Assembly: GCF_001905095.1 (NCBI RefSeq)
Contig: NZ_LWLS01000105.1
Coordinates: forward strand, 1-64,000
From: Micromonospora sp. CB01531
GTDB taxonomy: Bacteria; Actinomycetota; Actinomycetes; Mycobacteriales; Micromonosporaceae
Direction: 5' to 3'
Length of the DNA stretch: 64,000 nucleotides
The notes beneath the pieces were generated by a model. That model was given only the letters and a program-made list of their open reading frames with translations, ran no database searches and was not told the origin of the DNA. This document shows positions 1 to 9,452 of the stretch, in pieces; within the stretch, counting starts at the first letter, position 1; each line of letters begins with the position of its first letter. The position numbers and the translations under genes were made by a program.

Positions 1-33
1 CAGTTGTTCAGATTCTCGAACCCAAGGATCTAG

Positions 34-1035
34 TTAGATGCATGGATCAGCGGCAGCCGTATCCTTCGACATCGCAGGCCGGCCCGGCAGGGCGGCAGCG
101 AAACGCGCCGCGAGCGTCGCGATCGCGGCACGGAGCTCTTGTCCGCCAACGACGCGGAAGGCGAACGGCACACTCGCCAACCACTCCTGGGCATACATCG
201 TTGGATTGCTCGTGCTGCCGATGAGCACGCACCCGTCTCCTGATGGTTCAAGCCGTCCCATGGGAGGCCGGATCCACGGGGCCACCTCAGCCAGCGGAGC
301 GTCGAACACCACATGGGTGGGGAACTCCCACCCCATGCCCAGGTTCTCCTCCAGCGCGGCAACCGGGTCGAGGTCGTCGGGCGGCTCGAACTCGCGCGTG
401 GTCTGCTGGACCGCGCGGACCCGGTCGACGCGGTAGGTGCGGATCGCGTCGACCCGATGGGAATGACACAGGACGTACCAGCGCCCGTGGCGGACGACGA
501 CCGCCCAGGGGTCCACCTCGGCGTCCCACTGGTTGCCGGTCTCGCTCCGATACGTGAGCAGCACGCGGCGTCGGGCCGCGACGGCAGCGACGAGTGCGCT
601 GGTGGTGGCAGGATCTGGACGGGCCGAGTAGCGGTCGGGCGCGGCTGACGCATGCTGTCGCAGCGCGGCCGCTTGCCGGCCGACGCTCTCGGGCAGGGCC
701 TGGATGACCTTGCTGAGGGCAGAACCTACGAGGTCGTCGACGTCGGCGGCGGCCGGCTGGCCGTCGAGCACCGCCATGACCAGACCAAGTGCCTCGGCCT
801 GGGTGAAGACCACCGGGGGCAGCCGTGTTCCGCGCCGGAGTCGGTACCCGCCGTGAGGGCCCCGGGCCGACTCGACGGGGATGCCCGCCTCCCGGAGGAT
901 CCCGACGTACCGGCGCGCGGCCCGCTCCGTGACACCCAGCCGCTCGGCGAGTTGGTCGGCGGTCGTGCCGGCGCGGGTCTGGAGGATCTCGAGGGCACGT
1001 AGCGCTCTTGCGGTGGGGCTGGGATCGGTCGGCAC
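34..1035 (-). CDS. WYL-domain (YafY-type) transcriptional regulator
   Basis: A 333-residue DNA-binding regulator. Residues 1-65 form a DeoR/HTH_11-type winged helix ('TTADQLAERLGVTERAARRY'), and the C-terminal half is a WYL domain (around 'VVRHGRWYVLCHSHRVDAIR') of the kind that senses small ligands. The start is a GTG at 1035; no ATG fits better. It is divergent from the DinB/hydrolase pair, separated by about 70 bp. This is a common layout in actinomycetes where a YafY-type regulator sits beside a small detoxification or resistance gene, so it probably controls itself and that pair. The ligand cannot be predicted. Confidence 0.9.
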   Translation of the reverse strand: MPTDPSPTARALRALEILQTRAGTTADQLAERLGVTERAARRYVGILREAGIPVESARGPHGGYRLRRGTRLPPVVFTQAEALGLVMAVLDGQPAAADVDDLVGSALSKVIQALPESVGRQAAALRQHASAAPDRYSARPDPATTSALVAAVAARRRVLLTYRSETGNQWDAEVDPWAVVVRHGRWYVLCHSHRVDAIRTYRVDRVRAVQQTTREFEPPDDLDPVAALEENLGMGWEFPTHVVFDAPLAEVAPWIRPPMGRLEPSGDGCVLIGSTSNPTMYAQEWLASVPFAFRVVGGQELRAAIATLAARFAAALPGRPAMSKDTAAADPCI

Positions 1036-1104
1036 ACGAGCAGGCTAGGAAATCACGAGATGAACCGGAAGTAGATCGTCCGGAACTGGCCCTAGCGTGA
1101 TGTC

Positions 1105-1905
1105 GTGATCGAGTTCCGCGAGCAGGACCTCACCGGAGCGCGCTTCGAGCGCGTGAGCCTCCGAGGCTCCACGTTCACCCAGGTGGCCCTCAACGACGCC
1201 AGCATGCGCGCAGTCGACCTCACCGGGGTGCAGGTCCGCGGCGCCCTGTTCAACCGCTGCCGAATGCGCGGCGTCGAGCTCGTCGACATCGAGATCAGCG
1301 GCGAGCTGCAGAACGTCGTCGTGAATGGCGTCGACATCGCGCCGCTCGTCGACGCCGAACTGAACCGTCGCATGCCAGACCGAATGCGGATGCGCCCCGA
1401 CGACAGCGACGGGTTTCGTGCGGCGTGGGCAATCCTGGAGCGGCTGTGGGAGGGCACCGTCGCGCGGGCGAGCGCGTTCCCCGAAGCGGCGCTCCACCGC
1501 AGCGTCGACGACGAGTGGTCCTTCATCCAGACCCTGCGGCACCTCAACTTCGCCAGCGCTGCCTGGGTGGACCGGATGATCCTCGGCAACGCATCGCCGT
1601 GGCACCCGTTGGACCTGCCGTGGGACGAGGCGCCCGGGTGGGACGGCATCCCCTGGGACCGGGAGGCACGACCTTCGCTCGACGAGGTGCTCACGGTCCG
1701 GCGCGAACGCCAGGACAGAGTCGGTCGGGTCATCGCGTCGCTCACCGACGAGCAGCTGGCCGCCGAGGTGACTCGCACCGAGCCGGGATGGCCCCGGTTT
1801 GACCGCCTCCGTGTCAAGGAGTGTCTCCGCGTCGTCCTCACCGAGGAATGGGAGCACCGGCGCTATGCCGAACGTGATCTGACCGCACTGGAAGAAGGGA
1901 ACTGA
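1105..1905 (+). CDS. Pentapeptide-repeat plus DinB-like domain protein
   Basis: A 266-residue soluble protein. The first about 75 residues have pentapeptide-repeat character (A/V-D/N-L-X-G units such as 'LTGARFERVSLRGSTF'). Residues about 115-260 form a DinB_2-type four-helix bundle, with 'HLNFASAAWVDRMIL' and a late histidine in 'EEWEHRRYAERDL', the positions normally used for a divalent metal. DinB-like proteins include thiol S-transferases that use low-molecular-weight thiols such as mycothiol; the substrate here is unknown. The start is GTG 1105. A TAGCGT box about 7 bp upstream suggests a nearly leaderless mRNA. The next gene starts 2 bp after the stop, so the two are cotranscribed. Confidence 0.85.
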   Translation: MIEFREQDLTGARFERVSLRGSTFTQVALNDASMRAVDLTGVQVRGALFNRCRMRGVELVDIEISGELQNVVVNGVDIAPLVDAELNRRMPDRMRMRPDDSDGFRAAWAILERLWEGTVARASAFPEAALHRSVDDEWSFIQTLRHLNFASAAWVDRMILGNASPWHPLDLPWDEAPGWDGIPWDREARPSLDEVLTVRRERQDRVGRVIASLTDEQLAAEVTRTEPGWPRFDRLRVKECLRVVLTEEWEHRRYAERDLTALEEGN

Positions 1906-1907
1906 TC

Positions 1908-2594
1908 ATGGAGATCCTGCTCGCCGCTGGCCTGTGGCTCGACGGATCCGTCTGGGACGACGTCGCGTCCGCACTCGAGTCACTCGGCCATCGCCCCGTA
2001 CCGCTCACCCTCCCGGGCCAGGGTGACGGATCCCCGTCCGCCACGCTCGACGACCAGCTGGCAGCGGTCGTCGCCGCCGTGGACTCGGCATCGGGAAAGC
2101 TGATGGTGGTGGGGCATTCCGCCGCCTGCACCCTGGCTTGGCTGGCCGCTGACGCGCGACCGGAGCAGGTCGCCAGAGTCGTCCTCATCGGGGGCTTCCC
2201 GTCCACCGACGGGGAGGCCTATGCGGACTTCTTCGAGCTGAAGGATGGCGTCATGCCCTTCCCCGGCTGGGGACCCTTCGAGGGGCCAGATTCTGCGGAC
2301 CTCGACGAGGAGGCCAGGCGAGCCATCGCGTCCGCGGCGATTCCGGTCCCCGAGGGGGTGGCCAAAGGCGTCGTGCGGTTGGCCGACGAGCGGCGGTTCG
2401 ACGTCCCGGTCGTGCTCGTGTGCCCCGAGTTCACCCCTGCCCAAGCCCAGGAGTGGATCAAGGCCGGTGACGTGCCCGAGCTCGCGAAGGCCAAGCACCT
2501 TGACTTCGTCGACATCGACTCCGGTCATTGGCCCATGGTGACCAAGTCGGTCGAACTCGCCCGGCTCCTTGCCGCAGCGGCTGCCGAGGGCTGA
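1908..2594 (+). CDS. Alpha/beta-hydrolase family protein
   Basis: A 228-residue single-domain cytoplasmic hydrolase. The nucleophile elbow is 'VVGHSAACTLAW' (Ser near residue 71) and the catalytic His is in 'DSGHWPMV' near the C-terminus; the acid is probably the Asp/Glu after strand 6 ('VVLVCPEF'). There is no signal peptide. It lies 2 bp downstream of the DinB-like gene and very likely forms an operon with it under the divergent WYL regulator. Family members are esterases, lactonases or haloperoxidase-like enzymes; the substrate cannot be read from the sequence. Confidence 0.88.
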   Translation: MEILLAAGLWLDGSVWDDVASALESLGHRPVPLTLPGQGDGSPSATLDDQLAAVVAAVDSASGKLMVVGHSAACTLAWLAADARPEQVARVVLIGGFPSTDGEAYADFFELKDGVMPFPGWGPFEGPDSADLDEEARRAIASAAIPVPEGVAKGVVRLADERRFDVPVVLVCPEFTPAQAQEWIKAGDVPELAKAKHLDFVDIDSGHWPMVTKSVELARLLAAAAAEG

Positions 2595-2753
2595 CCACCG
2601 CGGCGCCGGCGGCTGGACACCTGGCGTGCCCTGCTGCCGGCTTCGGCCACGTTTCTCGAGGTCATGGCAGTGCATCGACCGACCAAGTGGCAAGCGGCTG
2701 TGGGCGTTCAGGTCGCGCCCCGGGAAGATGTGACGCGCGAAAGGAGCCACCCG

Positions 2754-3320
2754 ATGCCATACACGATCCGACCTTTGGACGCCTCGACGTGGGACGCATT
2801 CGCGGAGCTTGTCGAGCGCAACAACGGCATCTTCGGTGGATGCTGGTGCATTGGCTACCACCCGGAGTGCGGCCAGAAGGGAATCAGCTACCGCGCGGCC
2901 AAGGAGGACCGGGTCCGGACAGGTCGGGCTCACGCCGCGCTCGTCCTCGACGAGGACGGCACCGCGCAGGGGTGGTGCCAGTACGGCAGCCCCGCGGAAC
3001 TACCGCGCATCAAACACAGGCGCGAATACGACAAGGATGAACCGCCGAGCCCGGACTGGCGGATCACCTGCTTCTACATCGACAAGAAACATCGCCGGCA
3101 AGGCATCGCCCGCGCAGAGCTGGAAGGCGCCCTCGACCACATCGCCCATGCCGGCGGTGGCCTCGTCGAGGCCATCTCCGAGGTGACCACCGGCCGTGAG
3201 GCGCCAGGCCGTTTCCTGTTCAGCGCGACCGTCGAACTGTTCGAGCAGTTCGGATTCACCCGCGGCCGGCAGGTTGGCAAGCACGCATGGGTCGTGAGCA
3301 GGGTGGTCGACGTGGCGTGA
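2754..3320 (+). CDS. GNAT family N-acetyltransferase
   Basis: A 188-residue acetyltransferase. The acetyl-CoA binding motif A is 'ITCFYIDKKHRRQGIARAEL', with the basic Q/R-x-x-G-I core, and a C-terminal 'FEQFGFTRGRQVGKHAWV' completes the fold. I chose ATG 2754 because AAGGAG lies 8 bp before it, although the frame stays open 30 codons further upstream. An N-terminal 'FGGCWCIGYHPECG' is rich in Cys and is typical of a small-molecule GNAT subfamily whose substrate is unknown. It has its own ribosome binding site and a 159-bp gap from the hydrolase, so it may be a separate transcript. Confidence 0.88.
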   Translation: MPYTIRPLDASTWDAFAELVERNNGIFGGCWCIGYHPECGQKGISYRAAKEDRVRTGRAHAALVLDEDGTAQGWCQYGSPAELPRIKHRREYDKDEPPSPDWRITCFYIDKKHRRQGIARAELEGALDHIAHAGGGLVEAISEVTTGREAPGRFLFSATVELFEQFGFTRGRQVGKHAWVVSRVVDVA

Positions 3321-3390
3321 ATTTCCGCTTCCGTAGCGCGCTCGAAAACTCGTGATCATCACCGCCGCCGGCCGGCTACCATCCCCGGCG

Positions 3391-3600
3391 ATGGCGGAGT
3401 TCGTGCATATCACCACGGCGCAATCGGCTCGACGCATCGCGCGCTCGGGAGTCGCCGCGCGCAGCCGCGGCGGGCCGGCGGCCGGGGCGTGTACGCGGCC
3501 GCGGAGCGCGGCGACTACGCGAGCGGTTGCAGCTCAGCGGTTCATCGGGGTCAGATCAGAACAGCTGCTGATCTCCGTGCGGCCCAGTCGGGGTTCATAG
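3391..3600 (+). pseudogene. Degenerate ORF fragment (RNA-ligand/toxin-like N-terminus)
   Basis: From ATG 3391 the reading 'MAEFVHITTAQSARRIARSG' looks like the start of a real protein, of the type with an N-terminal 'H-x-T-x-x-x-x-x-x-I-x-x-x-G' pattern seen in small ADP-ribosyltransferase-like and similar proteins. After about residue 28 the sensible reading moves to another frame (GVYAAAERGDYASG, from about 3487), as if one base were missing near 3474-3490. No frame continues convincingly beyond about 3540. It precedes the gene at 3602 and may once have been paired with it. Family identity is uncertain. Confidence 0.4.
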
Positions 3601-3601
3601 G

Positions 3602-4464
3602 ATGTCAGCAATGGCAACCGACAGCTCGTGGGATCGACGCCGGCCGCGCTTGGTGGGATGGGCGGACGTCAACCCGGCGCAACATCCGTTCGACCCTGCC
3701 GGGGTGTTGACCGTCGTGCAATCGTTGGCGCCCCCGGTGCCATTCCCGTTCCGCCCACCGTGCCGTCCCTTACGCAGCAAGCGGCATGGTCAGAATACTG
3801 TGCCGCGCGCGAGGACGCGTTCCGGTGGAACATGGCGGTGACCCAAGCCCTCGTCGACCGCTACGGCCGTTGGGCGTACGGCTGGCACTGGTCGCGGTCG
3901 CCTGGTGTGGAGTTTTATCGCGGCAGGCCGGTCAGGAGATGGGACTTCTTCGCACCCATCGCGACTTCAGCGGCCGAGACACTGCTCATGGTTGCCGACG
4001 AGATCGTTCGATGGCAGCGTTGGCTGCAGGAACTGGCGGAGCGGTTCGACCGGTTCCGGCCCTCGCTTCGTCTCGAGGGAACGACCGAGCGGGCCGACAC
4101 CGTCCCCATCTGGGAAGCTGCGACCGCCCATCTGCTGACCACCACCGTGGCTCGCATCGAGGATGACGACGCATGGCAAGGCTGGTGCAGGCGGGTCCTC
4201 ACCTGGTTCCTCAACGCCGCCGGCGTACCTGAGCAGCGCAGCGCGACGCTGGTCGAGGAGGCGGTGGACGCCAGGTTCGACAACTGGGTGCCTCTGACCG
4301 CCGCCGACGTCGCCGACATCGCAGAGCGCATCGCCAGGCAGGTCAGGCAGTCGGCGAACGGCGGTGTTCCCCGTGCCGGCCAAGGGGGCGACGACTGGCC
4401 CGACACCTGGCCGCACGCCTGGCCGTCCTGGCGCGCGACAAACCTCGCCCGTAGCTACAGCTAA
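3602..4464 (+). pseudogene. Conserved-looking hypothetical protein, apparent frameshift
   Basis: Two frames join into one plausible protein of about 287 residues. The first, from ATG 3602, reads 'GWADVNPAQHPFDPAG' and 'APPVPFPFRPP'. The second, from about 3770 to the TAA at 4464, reads 'AAWSEYCAAREDAFRWNMAV', then 'RYGRWAYGWHW', then an alpha-helical, acidic tail. Adding one C to the run at 3767-3769 restores a single frame. The intact second frame alone could also start at GTG/ATG codons near 3628. No catalytic motif is recognised; it is Trp-rich and soluble, without signal or membrane segments. It is either a real lesion or a sequencing under-call. Confidence 0.55.
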
Positions 4465-4661
4465 CCGGGGTCGAGTGTCGCCCGGAGCCGCCTGGGGCCG
4501 GCCAGGACGGGGCACCGTATCAATATGTGACCCCGAGACCGACCATGCCGGCGCCGGCACCAGCGACCGCGCCGAGGACCGCCGGCTGGACGCCGCCGCG
4601 GTTTGGTGGCGGCGTCGGCGGGAAGCTCACGGATTTGCGACCACATGGAGAGGGATTTCTC

Positions 4662-5521
4662 GTGACATCGGCGCTTCCCGGCGGGGCGTTCCCGCTGGGG
4701 ATCTGACGGTCGCCCGGATGGGGTACGGCGCGATGCAGTTGGCCGGCCCGCACGTCTTCGGCCCGCCGACCGACCGCGACGCGGCCGTGGCCGTGCTGCG
4801 CGAGGCCGTCGAGCTGGGCATCAACCACATCGACACCGCCGACTTCTACGGCCCGTACGTCACCAACGAGATCATCAGGGAAGCACTGCACCCATACCCG
4901 GACGAGCTGCACATCGTGACGAAGGTCGGATCATTGCGTGACGCCGAGGGAAACTGGCCACGGGCACTCGCTCCCGAGCAGCTGCGCCAAGCCGTGCACG
5001 ACAACCTGGACCACCTCGGGCTCGACGTGCTCGACGTCGTCAACCTGCGCGTCGGCGGGTTCGACCGGCCCGCTCCCGGCTCCATCGCCGAGCCGTTCAC
5101 GGTCCTCGCGCAGCTGCAGCAGGAGGGCCTGATCAAGCATCTCGGTCTCAGCACCGTCAACTCTGAACAGCTCGCCGAGGCACAGTCCATCGCGCCGGTC
5201 GTGTGCGTGCAGAACTACTACAACATCGCAAACCGGGACGACGACGCCCTGATCGGCTCCCTGGCCGCGCAGGGCATCGCCTACGTGCCCTACTTCCCGC
5301 TCGGCGGCTTCTCCCGACTGCAGTCGGAAGAACTGAACGCTGTCGCCGCCCGCCTCGACGCCACACCGATGGCCGTCGCGCTGGCTTGGCTGCTCAAGCG
5401 CTCCCCGAACATCCTGCTCATCCCCGGCACCTCATCCGTCGCACACCTGCGCGAAAACGTCTCCGCTGCCGCGCTGCCCCTTCCCGAGGACGCGTTGACC
5501 GAACTCGACCGGATAGGTTGA
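4662..5521 (+). pseudogene. Aldo/keto reductase, YdbC/PdxI-like, 5' frameshift
   Basis: An NADPH-dependent TIM-barrel oxidoreductase. The frame to 5521 has the Asp-Tyr part of the active site in 'NHIDTADFYGP', the Lys in 'HIVTKVG', and the cofactor-binding end 'LLIPGTSSVAHLREN'. The usual catalytic His is replaced by Asn in 'LDVVNLRVGG', as in the E. coli YdbC (PdxI, pyridoxal reductase) subgroup. The natural start appears to be GTG 4662 ('TSALPGGAFPLG'), but one base must be added in the G run at 4697-4700 to join it to 'GDLTVARMGYG'. Without that, the first good in-frame start is ATG 4718, which would remove strand 1. Confidence 0.75.
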
Positions 5522-5701
5522 CACACAGTGGCGCCACCGCGGCGATCTTGGTCAACGCCGCGCCGTGCGAGATCACCGCGAGCCAACTGGCCGTTTCCTG
5601 CGGTCAGCGCGGCCGCTCAGGCAGTAGCCGCACCGCGACGCAGACCCGAAACGTAGCCCCAGGGAAGCTCGCGGTGGCCAAGGCCGTGGCATCGTGGAGG
5701 C

Positions 5702-5989
5702 ATGTGCAGGAACATTCGAGTGCTCCACAATTTTGAGCCACCTGCGACCGATGACGAGATCGAGGCGGCCGCCATCCAGTACGTGCGCAAGGTCAGCGGC
5801 GCGACGCGGCCGTCCGCGGCCAACGAGGAGGCGTTCGACGAGGCGGTCCGCGCTGTCACGGCGGCCACCCGTACCCTGCTGGACAGCCTTGTGACGAAGG
5901 CGCCTCCCCGCGACCGCGAGGTGGAGGCTGCGAAGGCCAAGGCGCGCGCAGCTGAACGGTACGGGGTTCGAGCGACGGCCTCGGGCTGA
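5702..5989 (+). CDS. DUF2277 family protein
   Basis: A 95-residue cytoplasmic protein that matches the DUF2277 family along its whole length: the conserved start 'MCRNIRVLHNFEPPATDDEI', then 'AIQYVRKVSGATRPS', then 'LLDSLVTKAPPRDREVEAAK'. The family is widespread in actinobacteria and has no assigned function; Cys2 and the basic C-terminal helix are its constant parts. Start ATG 5702. It stands alone between the aldo/keto reductase and a convergent acetyltransferase, so context adds nothing to function. Confidence 0.92.
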   Translation: MCRNIRVLHNFEPPATDDEIEAAAIQYVRKVSGATRPSAANEEAFDEAVRAVTAATRTLLDSLVTKAPPRDREVEAAKAKARAAERYGVRATASG

Positions 5990-6202
5990 CGCCCCCGGTG
6001 GGCGGGCGGATCAGGTGGTCAGCGCCAACCGGTCCAGCAGCCACCGGCACCGCCAAGGGCAGCCCAAGCCGCGGACCACGCCGAAGAGCCACGACAGACT
6101 GGCCAGGGGCCTGCCCCGCCCCTGGCCAGCCATCCGTGATCTTCTCCTAACGCCTTCCGAGGCCGGCCGTGCCCGTCCCGGGCCCGTGGGACGGGAGCCG
6201 AG

Positions 6203-7168
6203 TCAACGGCTGCCGGCTCCTGGACCTGCCGGCTCGGCTGCGATCGCTGAGCCGGGCGTCATGGCCGAACCGGACGGCGTTCTGGCGGCGGGTTCGAAGA
6301 TGACCCGGGACCGCAACTGCCGGAACCCGGTCCGTTCCACCTCTGCCAGCACCGCGACCCGGTGGGCGTCCACGTCGGCCAGCACCTCGCGGGCGCCGCC
6401 GGTGGCCAGCACCCTTACCGCCTCGGCCAGCAGTTCGCCTCGGACGGCGTCGTCGAGCAGGCCGAGGTAGGCGATGAGCGGGTAGCAGGCATCCCCGGCC
6501 GTGCCGACCAGGCCGACCGGCTCCCCGGCGTCTGACGCGATGCGCCAATCTCCGGCGGTGCTGTTCAGCCAGGCCAGTGGGTCGGTCGCCAAGTCCACTC
6601 CGCCCACCGCCCGCGCGATCTCCTTTCCGGTCAACACGTCCGGCTCGACGACTCGGGCGACGATCGCGTTGATCTCCGCCGCGTCGACGGCCGGACGGAA
6701 CGTGTACCGCCCGGAGGTCGCCGGCAGCGGTGTACCCGCACAGGAGCATCTCAGCCGCTCCCCGCGCTCGACCAGCCCGGCGAGGCGGGCCGCCGCCATC
6801 GGTACCTTGGCCACGGCGAGTACCTCCGGTCGGCGCCGCCAGTGTGCCGGCATGGCGGCGTAGTACTTCTGGGGACCGCCGAGCGCCTCGTGCGCGGCGC
6901 GCAGCAGCGCGGCACCCGCCTCTGGCTCAGCGTCCAGGTCAAACCGCTCCAGCCACGGGGCGCCGACGGCACCCGGAGGAAGGAGCCAGGCCGCCCGGCC
7001 GATGACGCGGCCGGCTCGCATGGCGACCCAGGTGTTCTCGGGCTGGTAACCGCCACCGGCGATCCCGTCGGCGTAACTGACCTGTCGCAGTTGAGGCAAC
7101 GGATCGGGCATGGACTCGAACAAACTTTCCTCGCCCGCGACAAGCGGGCGGATGACCAGATCGGTCAC
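6203..7168 (-). CDS. Two-lobed GNAT-like acetyltransferase
   Basis: A 321-residue protein of GNAT type. The N-terminal half reads 'LVIRPLVAGEESLFESMPD' with a strand 'TWVAMRAGRVIGRAAWLLPP'. A second acetyltransferase-like half starts near residue 150, with 'GEPVGLVGTAGDACYPLIAY' and 'REVLADVDAHRVAVLAEVER', so this looks like a tandem GNAT. GTG 7168 was chosen because GGAGG sits 6-8 bp upstream; the frame is open further but lacks a site there. A 16-codon ORF with its own strong SD lies immediately upstream (7201-7251). Substrate unknown; context does not help. Confidence 0.82.
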   Translation of the reverse strand: MTDLVIRPLVAGEESLFESMPDPLPQLRQVSYADGIAGGGYQPENTWVAMRAGRVIGRAAWLLPPGAVGAPWLERFDLDAEPEAGAALLRAAHEALGGPQKYYAAMPAHWRRRPEVLAVAKVPMAAARLAGLVERGERLRCSCAGTPLPATSGRYTFRPAVDAAEINAIVARVVEPDVLTGKEIARAVGGVDLATDPLAWLNSTAGDWRIASDAGEPVGLVGTAGDACYPLIAYLGLLDDAVRGELLAEAVRVLATGGAREVLADVDAHRVAVLAEVERTGFRQLRSRVIFEPAARTPSGSAMTPGSAIAAEPAGPGAGSR

Positions 7169-7200
7169 GGGTGATCCTCCGGAAAGCGAACGCCCCGGGC

Positions 7201-7251
7201 TCAGATCCGCGTGAACGCCGGGACGCGGACGAGGCGCAGAACATCGGACAT
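7201..7251 (-). CDS. Candidate 16-residue leader peptide
   Basis: An ATG at 7251 follows AAGGAGG at good spacing and encodes 'MSDVLRLVRVPAFTRI', ending in TGA at 7201. The stop is 32 bp before the GTG of the acetyltransferase gene on the same strand, and the ribosome site is stronger than that of many genes here. Position and size fit a translated leader that controls the downstream gene by ribosome position. It could equally be an accidental short ORF; nothing but the SD and position supports it. Confidence 0.35.
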   Translation of the reverse strand: MSDVLRLVRVPAFTRI

Positions 7252-7641
7252 TGTTCTGACCTCCTTCCAGCTCGACGGCGTGGCCGAAACGTACTCGACC
7301 CGCAGGCTCCCCGCAACAAGCCCTCGGCTTGGCAGGACAGCTGTCCGTACACCAAGGCGACCGACGGACGTATCCAAAAGGTGGCCAGAACGCCGTCCAG
7401 CGGCGAGCCGGGAAGGGTACTTCGGGTCGAAACCGGCACCGGTTGGCTTCCGCGGGCCGGTGGCGCCGCACTCCTCGGGGTTGCCGCTGCCCCAGCGCGC
7501 TGGCTCCCGGCGTACGCCGTGGTCGCACCACTGGTCGTCATCCTCCTCGCGCTGGCCGTGCACCTGTCCAGAGACACCCTGGAGCCGCGGCCACCGCAGC
7601 ACCCTGACGTCAGGCGGCGGTCGGCGGAGCGTTTCCAGCGG
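7252..7641. other. Gap without a convincing gene
   Basis: This 390-bp stretch between the GH15 gene and the acetyltransferase leader holds open frames on both strands, but none has both a ribosome site and sensible composition. One plus-strand frame has a hydrophobic run ('AYAVVAPLVVILLALAVHL', about 7513-7569), which might be a relic of a small membrane protein. The part nearest 7260 must carry the promoter for the leader and acetyltransferase. Confidence 0.4.
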
Positions 7642-9451
7642 TCAGCCGGATCCAGGCACATCTGCGGGGGCGTCTCGGATGGCGAGTGCGGCTTGGATGA
7701 GTGCGGCGTGGGTCAGTGTCTGGGGGTAGTTGCCGAGGTGGGCTTTGGTGGTGGGGTCCATCTCTTCGGCGTAGAGGCCGAGTGGGTTGGCGTGGTGGAG
7801 CATGGTTTGGAACAGTTCGACCGCTTCGGTGTGGCGTCCGGTGCGGGCGAGGGCTTGCGCGAGCCAGAAGGAGCAGGGCAGGAAGGCGCCTTCGGTGCCG
7901 GGGAGGCCGTCGCGTCCTGGTGGGTACCGGTAGAGGAGGGGCCGCCGGCGGAGAGCCGGTTTCGAATGGCGTTGATGGTGCCGTGCACGCGGGGTGATTC
8001 GGCGTTGTCTATGTCTAGCAGTGGCAGGACGAGTAGGGCTGCGTCGAGGTCTGGGGAGCCGTAGCTGCGGACGTAGCTGCTGGCCGTTGGGTCGAAGCCG
8101 TGTGTGCGGACGTCGGTGGCGATGGCCTCTCGTGCTTTCTGCCAGCGTCGGCGTTGGCGGTCTGGGAGTGGGTGGGTGTCGGCGATGCGTAGGGCTCGGT
8201 CCAGGGCGAGCCAGCCCATGAGTTTGGAATGGACGTGTTGGGCGGGTGTGCGGACCTCCCAGATGCCGGCGTCGGGGTCCTGCCAGCACCGGGCGACCAG
8301 GTCGGCGCGGCCGCGCATCGCCCGCCATGTCTCTGGCCAGAGGCGCTGTCCCTTCTGGGCGAACGCCCAGGCGGCGTCGATCACCCAGCCGTAGCCGTCG
8401 AGTTGGTGTTGGCCGGTGGCGCCGTTGCCGATCCGTACCGGGGCGCTGTCGAGATAGCCGGGCCAGTCGGGCATTTCCCGTTCCGCTGGTACGTGGCGGC
8501 CGTGCAGGGTGAACACTGCCGGCAGGCGTGGTCGCTGTAGTCGGCTGGCGCGCAGCAGCCAGGCGAGGAAACCGTGGGCCTCCTCGGGCTTGCCGACGCT
8601 GAGGAAGGCGCTGACGCCGATGCTGGCGTCCCGGGGCCAGACATAGCGGTAGTCCCAGTTCCGTACCCCGCCGGGGTCCTCGGGCAGTGACGTTGTGGGT
8701 GCGGCTACCAGGGCTTGCGAGGGTGAGTAGGTCAGCAGGCGCAGGGTCAGCAGGCTTCGTGCGACGTGTTCCCGGAACGGCAGCGATTCGTCGATTTCGG
8801 CGGTCCAGGCCCGCCATCGGCTCTCGTCCTCGAGGAGCAGGTTCCAGGCTGCTGCCGGCTCGACGTGGATGAGAGGTTCGCGGTGGGCCACGGCCAGCAC
8901 GAGAGTGACCGGACGGCCTGGGCTGACCGTGATCGAGGTGGGCCGACCCGGTTCGATGGTGAGTTTGGGTGCGCTGCCCAGCGAGACGGCGAGCGATCCC
9001 CACTCACACACAGGGCCTGCCGGCGCTGGTGGACTCGGGGCCGGCGGTGTCGTACGCCGAGGCGGGGATTGAACTCGACGACGGCGTCGACCGTTTCGTC
9101 CTCGGCCGACAGGCGCCGAACGATCATGCTCGTGGGCAGCAGGTGGCCGCTGATCTCGGCCACCATGCCCTCGGTGAGGGTGAGGCGGCCGTTGCTGACT
9201 GCCCAGGTCGTCTCCAGGGTGGCGGTGTTCTGACGGTAGCGCCGTTCGACGACCGGGGCCGGCCCGGCTGGGCCGACCCGGAAGGTTCCCGCCTCCGGGC
9301 CCCCGACTAGCCGGCCGAACAGGGGCTCACCGTCGAAATGGGGCACGCAGAGCCAGTCGAGTCGGCCGTCACTGGCGACGAGGGCAGCGGTGCGGGTGTC
9401 GCCCAGCAGACCGTAGTCGCTGATCGGCGCCGAGGGTGGAGGGCTCGTCAC
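7642..9451 (-). pseudogene. GH15 family glucoamylase/trehalase-type, two frameshifts
   Basis: Read through two shifts, this gives a protein of about 603 residues, the usual length for bacterial GH15 enzymes that hydrolyse alpha-glucosides or trehalose. It starts at GTG 9451 ('TSPPPSAPISDYGLLGDTRT'). The (alpha/alpha)6 barrel shows 'NWDYRYVWPRDASIG', the first catalytic Glu region 'DAGIWEVRTPAQHVHSKLMG', and the second acid near 'YAEEMDPTTKAHLGNYPQT'. The frame changes near 9009-9013 and again in the G run at 7938-7941; each is repaired by adding one base. There is no signal peptide, so it is intracellular. It is either inactivated or a sequencing artefact. The start lies 2 bp from the stop of the upstream membrane-protein gene. 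Confidence 0.8.
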
Positions 9452-9452
9452 G

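Noticed and set aside
7171..8064. Plus-strand ORF with a hydrophobic segment
   Set aside because: Most of it is antisense to the GH15 gene; only about 60 residues look protein-like and no SD is present.
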